A stretch of 64,000 nucleotides of DNA from Pseudomonas sp. CFBP13508 (GTDB lineage Bacteria; Pseudomonadota; Gammaproteobacteria; Pseudomonadales; Pseudomonadaceae). Below are positions 63,739 through 64,000 of the stretch, in pieces. The stretch covers positions 1 through 64,000 of the forward strand of contig NZ_QFZZ01000002.1 in the NCBI RefSeq assembly GCF_005233515.1. The letters run 5' to 3'. The stretch's first letter is position 1. Each line of letters starts with the position of its first letter. A program made the translations under genes and the position numbers. Under the pieces are notes generated by a model, which worked only from the letters and a program-made list of their open reading frames with translations, ran no database searches and was not told where the DNA came from.

Positions 63739-64000
63739 TTACAATTTAACACTTAATGAACTTTTTTTGGCGAGCTCTTTTGCTGGTGAGCCGTAGTAAA
63801 TACGCTCTGGCTCTTTCAGGTCTTTCGATACTAATGAACCTGAAGCTACAATACAGTCTCGCGCGATAGTCACATGATCATTAAGCGTCGAATTGACCCC
63901 TAAGAAACAGGATTCGCCAATTCGGCAGTAGCCTGATACGACAACGTGCGAAGAAATAAAGCAGTTATCCTCGATTACCGAACGGTGCCCGATGTGATTG
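63739..64000 (-). CDS. hexapeptide-repeat acyltransferase, C-terminal part (runs off the window)
   Basis: The minus strand from 63999 to the TAA at 63739-63741 encodes about 86 residues starting NHIGHRSVIEDNCFISSHVV and then VSGYCRIGESCFLGVNSTLNDHVTIARDCIVASGSLVSKD, a left-handed beta-helix with hexapeptide repeats, ending SPAKELAKKSSLSVKL. The form is that of FdtC/QdtC-like sugar N-acetyltransferases (WxcM-like). The N-terminal part lies beyond the right edge. Its stop is 11 bases before the propeller start, so it is in the same operon. Confidence 0.82.
   Translation of the reverse strand, partial: NHIGHRSVIEDNCFISSHVVVSGYCRIGESCFLGVNSTLNDHVTIARDCIVASGSLVSKDLKEPERIYYGSPAKELAKKSSLSVKL

Overview
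The window is a chromosomal segment of a Pseudomonas of the P. fluorescens group. This rests on gene content and order (ohrR-ohr, efp-earP, oprI with an L,D-transpeptidase, tesA-ybbA-ybbP, cysB, a kdpFABCDE operon, wbpM beside comEA), on the high-GC codon usage, and on many paired REP elements built on GTGGGAGCGAGCC, typical of this group. No rRNA, tRNA or CRISPR array was seen. The first 62 bases look like the 3' end of an IS110-family transposase.

From 0.1 to 47.1 kb the window is ordinary core genome in short, often divergent units. In order: a spermidine-synthase-like protein; a class II DAHP synthase; a YcaQ-type protein; two LysR regulators around a TauE/SafE transporter; an organic-peroxide module (ohrR, ohr, secreted esterase); EF-P with its Arg-32 rhamnosyltransferase EarP; a Gre-like protein; cysB; a universal stress protein; a nucleotidase; a PanE-like reductase with a thioredoxin-like protein; a PilZ protein; a class I DAHP synthase; oprI next to an L,D-transpeptidase; tesA facing ybbA-ybbP; greB; DoxX; MltF-type lytic transglycosylase; tatD; a chemoreceptor; thioesterase, CHAD and patatin proteins. 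The potassium operon kdpFABC-kdpDE (34.2-42.5 kb, minus strand) includes a 29-codon kdpF and is interrupted by repeats between kdpB and kdpC and between kdpC and kdpD. After it come an ethanolamine-permease-like transporter, a TetR regulator facing a FabF-like synthase, and comEA.

From about 47.2 kb to the right end the sequence becomes visibly AT-richer and encodes surface polysaccharide. A three-gene plus-strand cassette (47.7-50.5 kb) has the make-up of a gtr seroconversion module: a unique multi-pass transferase, GtrB and GtrA. Converging on it is a minus-strand Wzx/Wzy-type O-antigen cluster read from beyond the right edge down to wbpM: hexapeptide acyltransferase (cut by the window end), beta-propeller protein, FemAB/GNAT-like acyltransferase, FdtB/QdtB-type sugar aminotransferase, Wzx flippase, GT2, WbpL-type initiating transferase, GT2, Wzy-like polymerase, short Wzz-like protein, WbpV-like reductase/epimerase and WbpM. 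The likely product is an O-unit started on undecaprenyl phosphate with a QuiNAc/FucNAc-type sugar and containing an N-acylated 3-amino-3,6-dideoxyhexose; the gtr cassette would decorate it in the periplasm. The translationally coupled sugar-modification block at the right edge and the gtr cassette are the least described parts.
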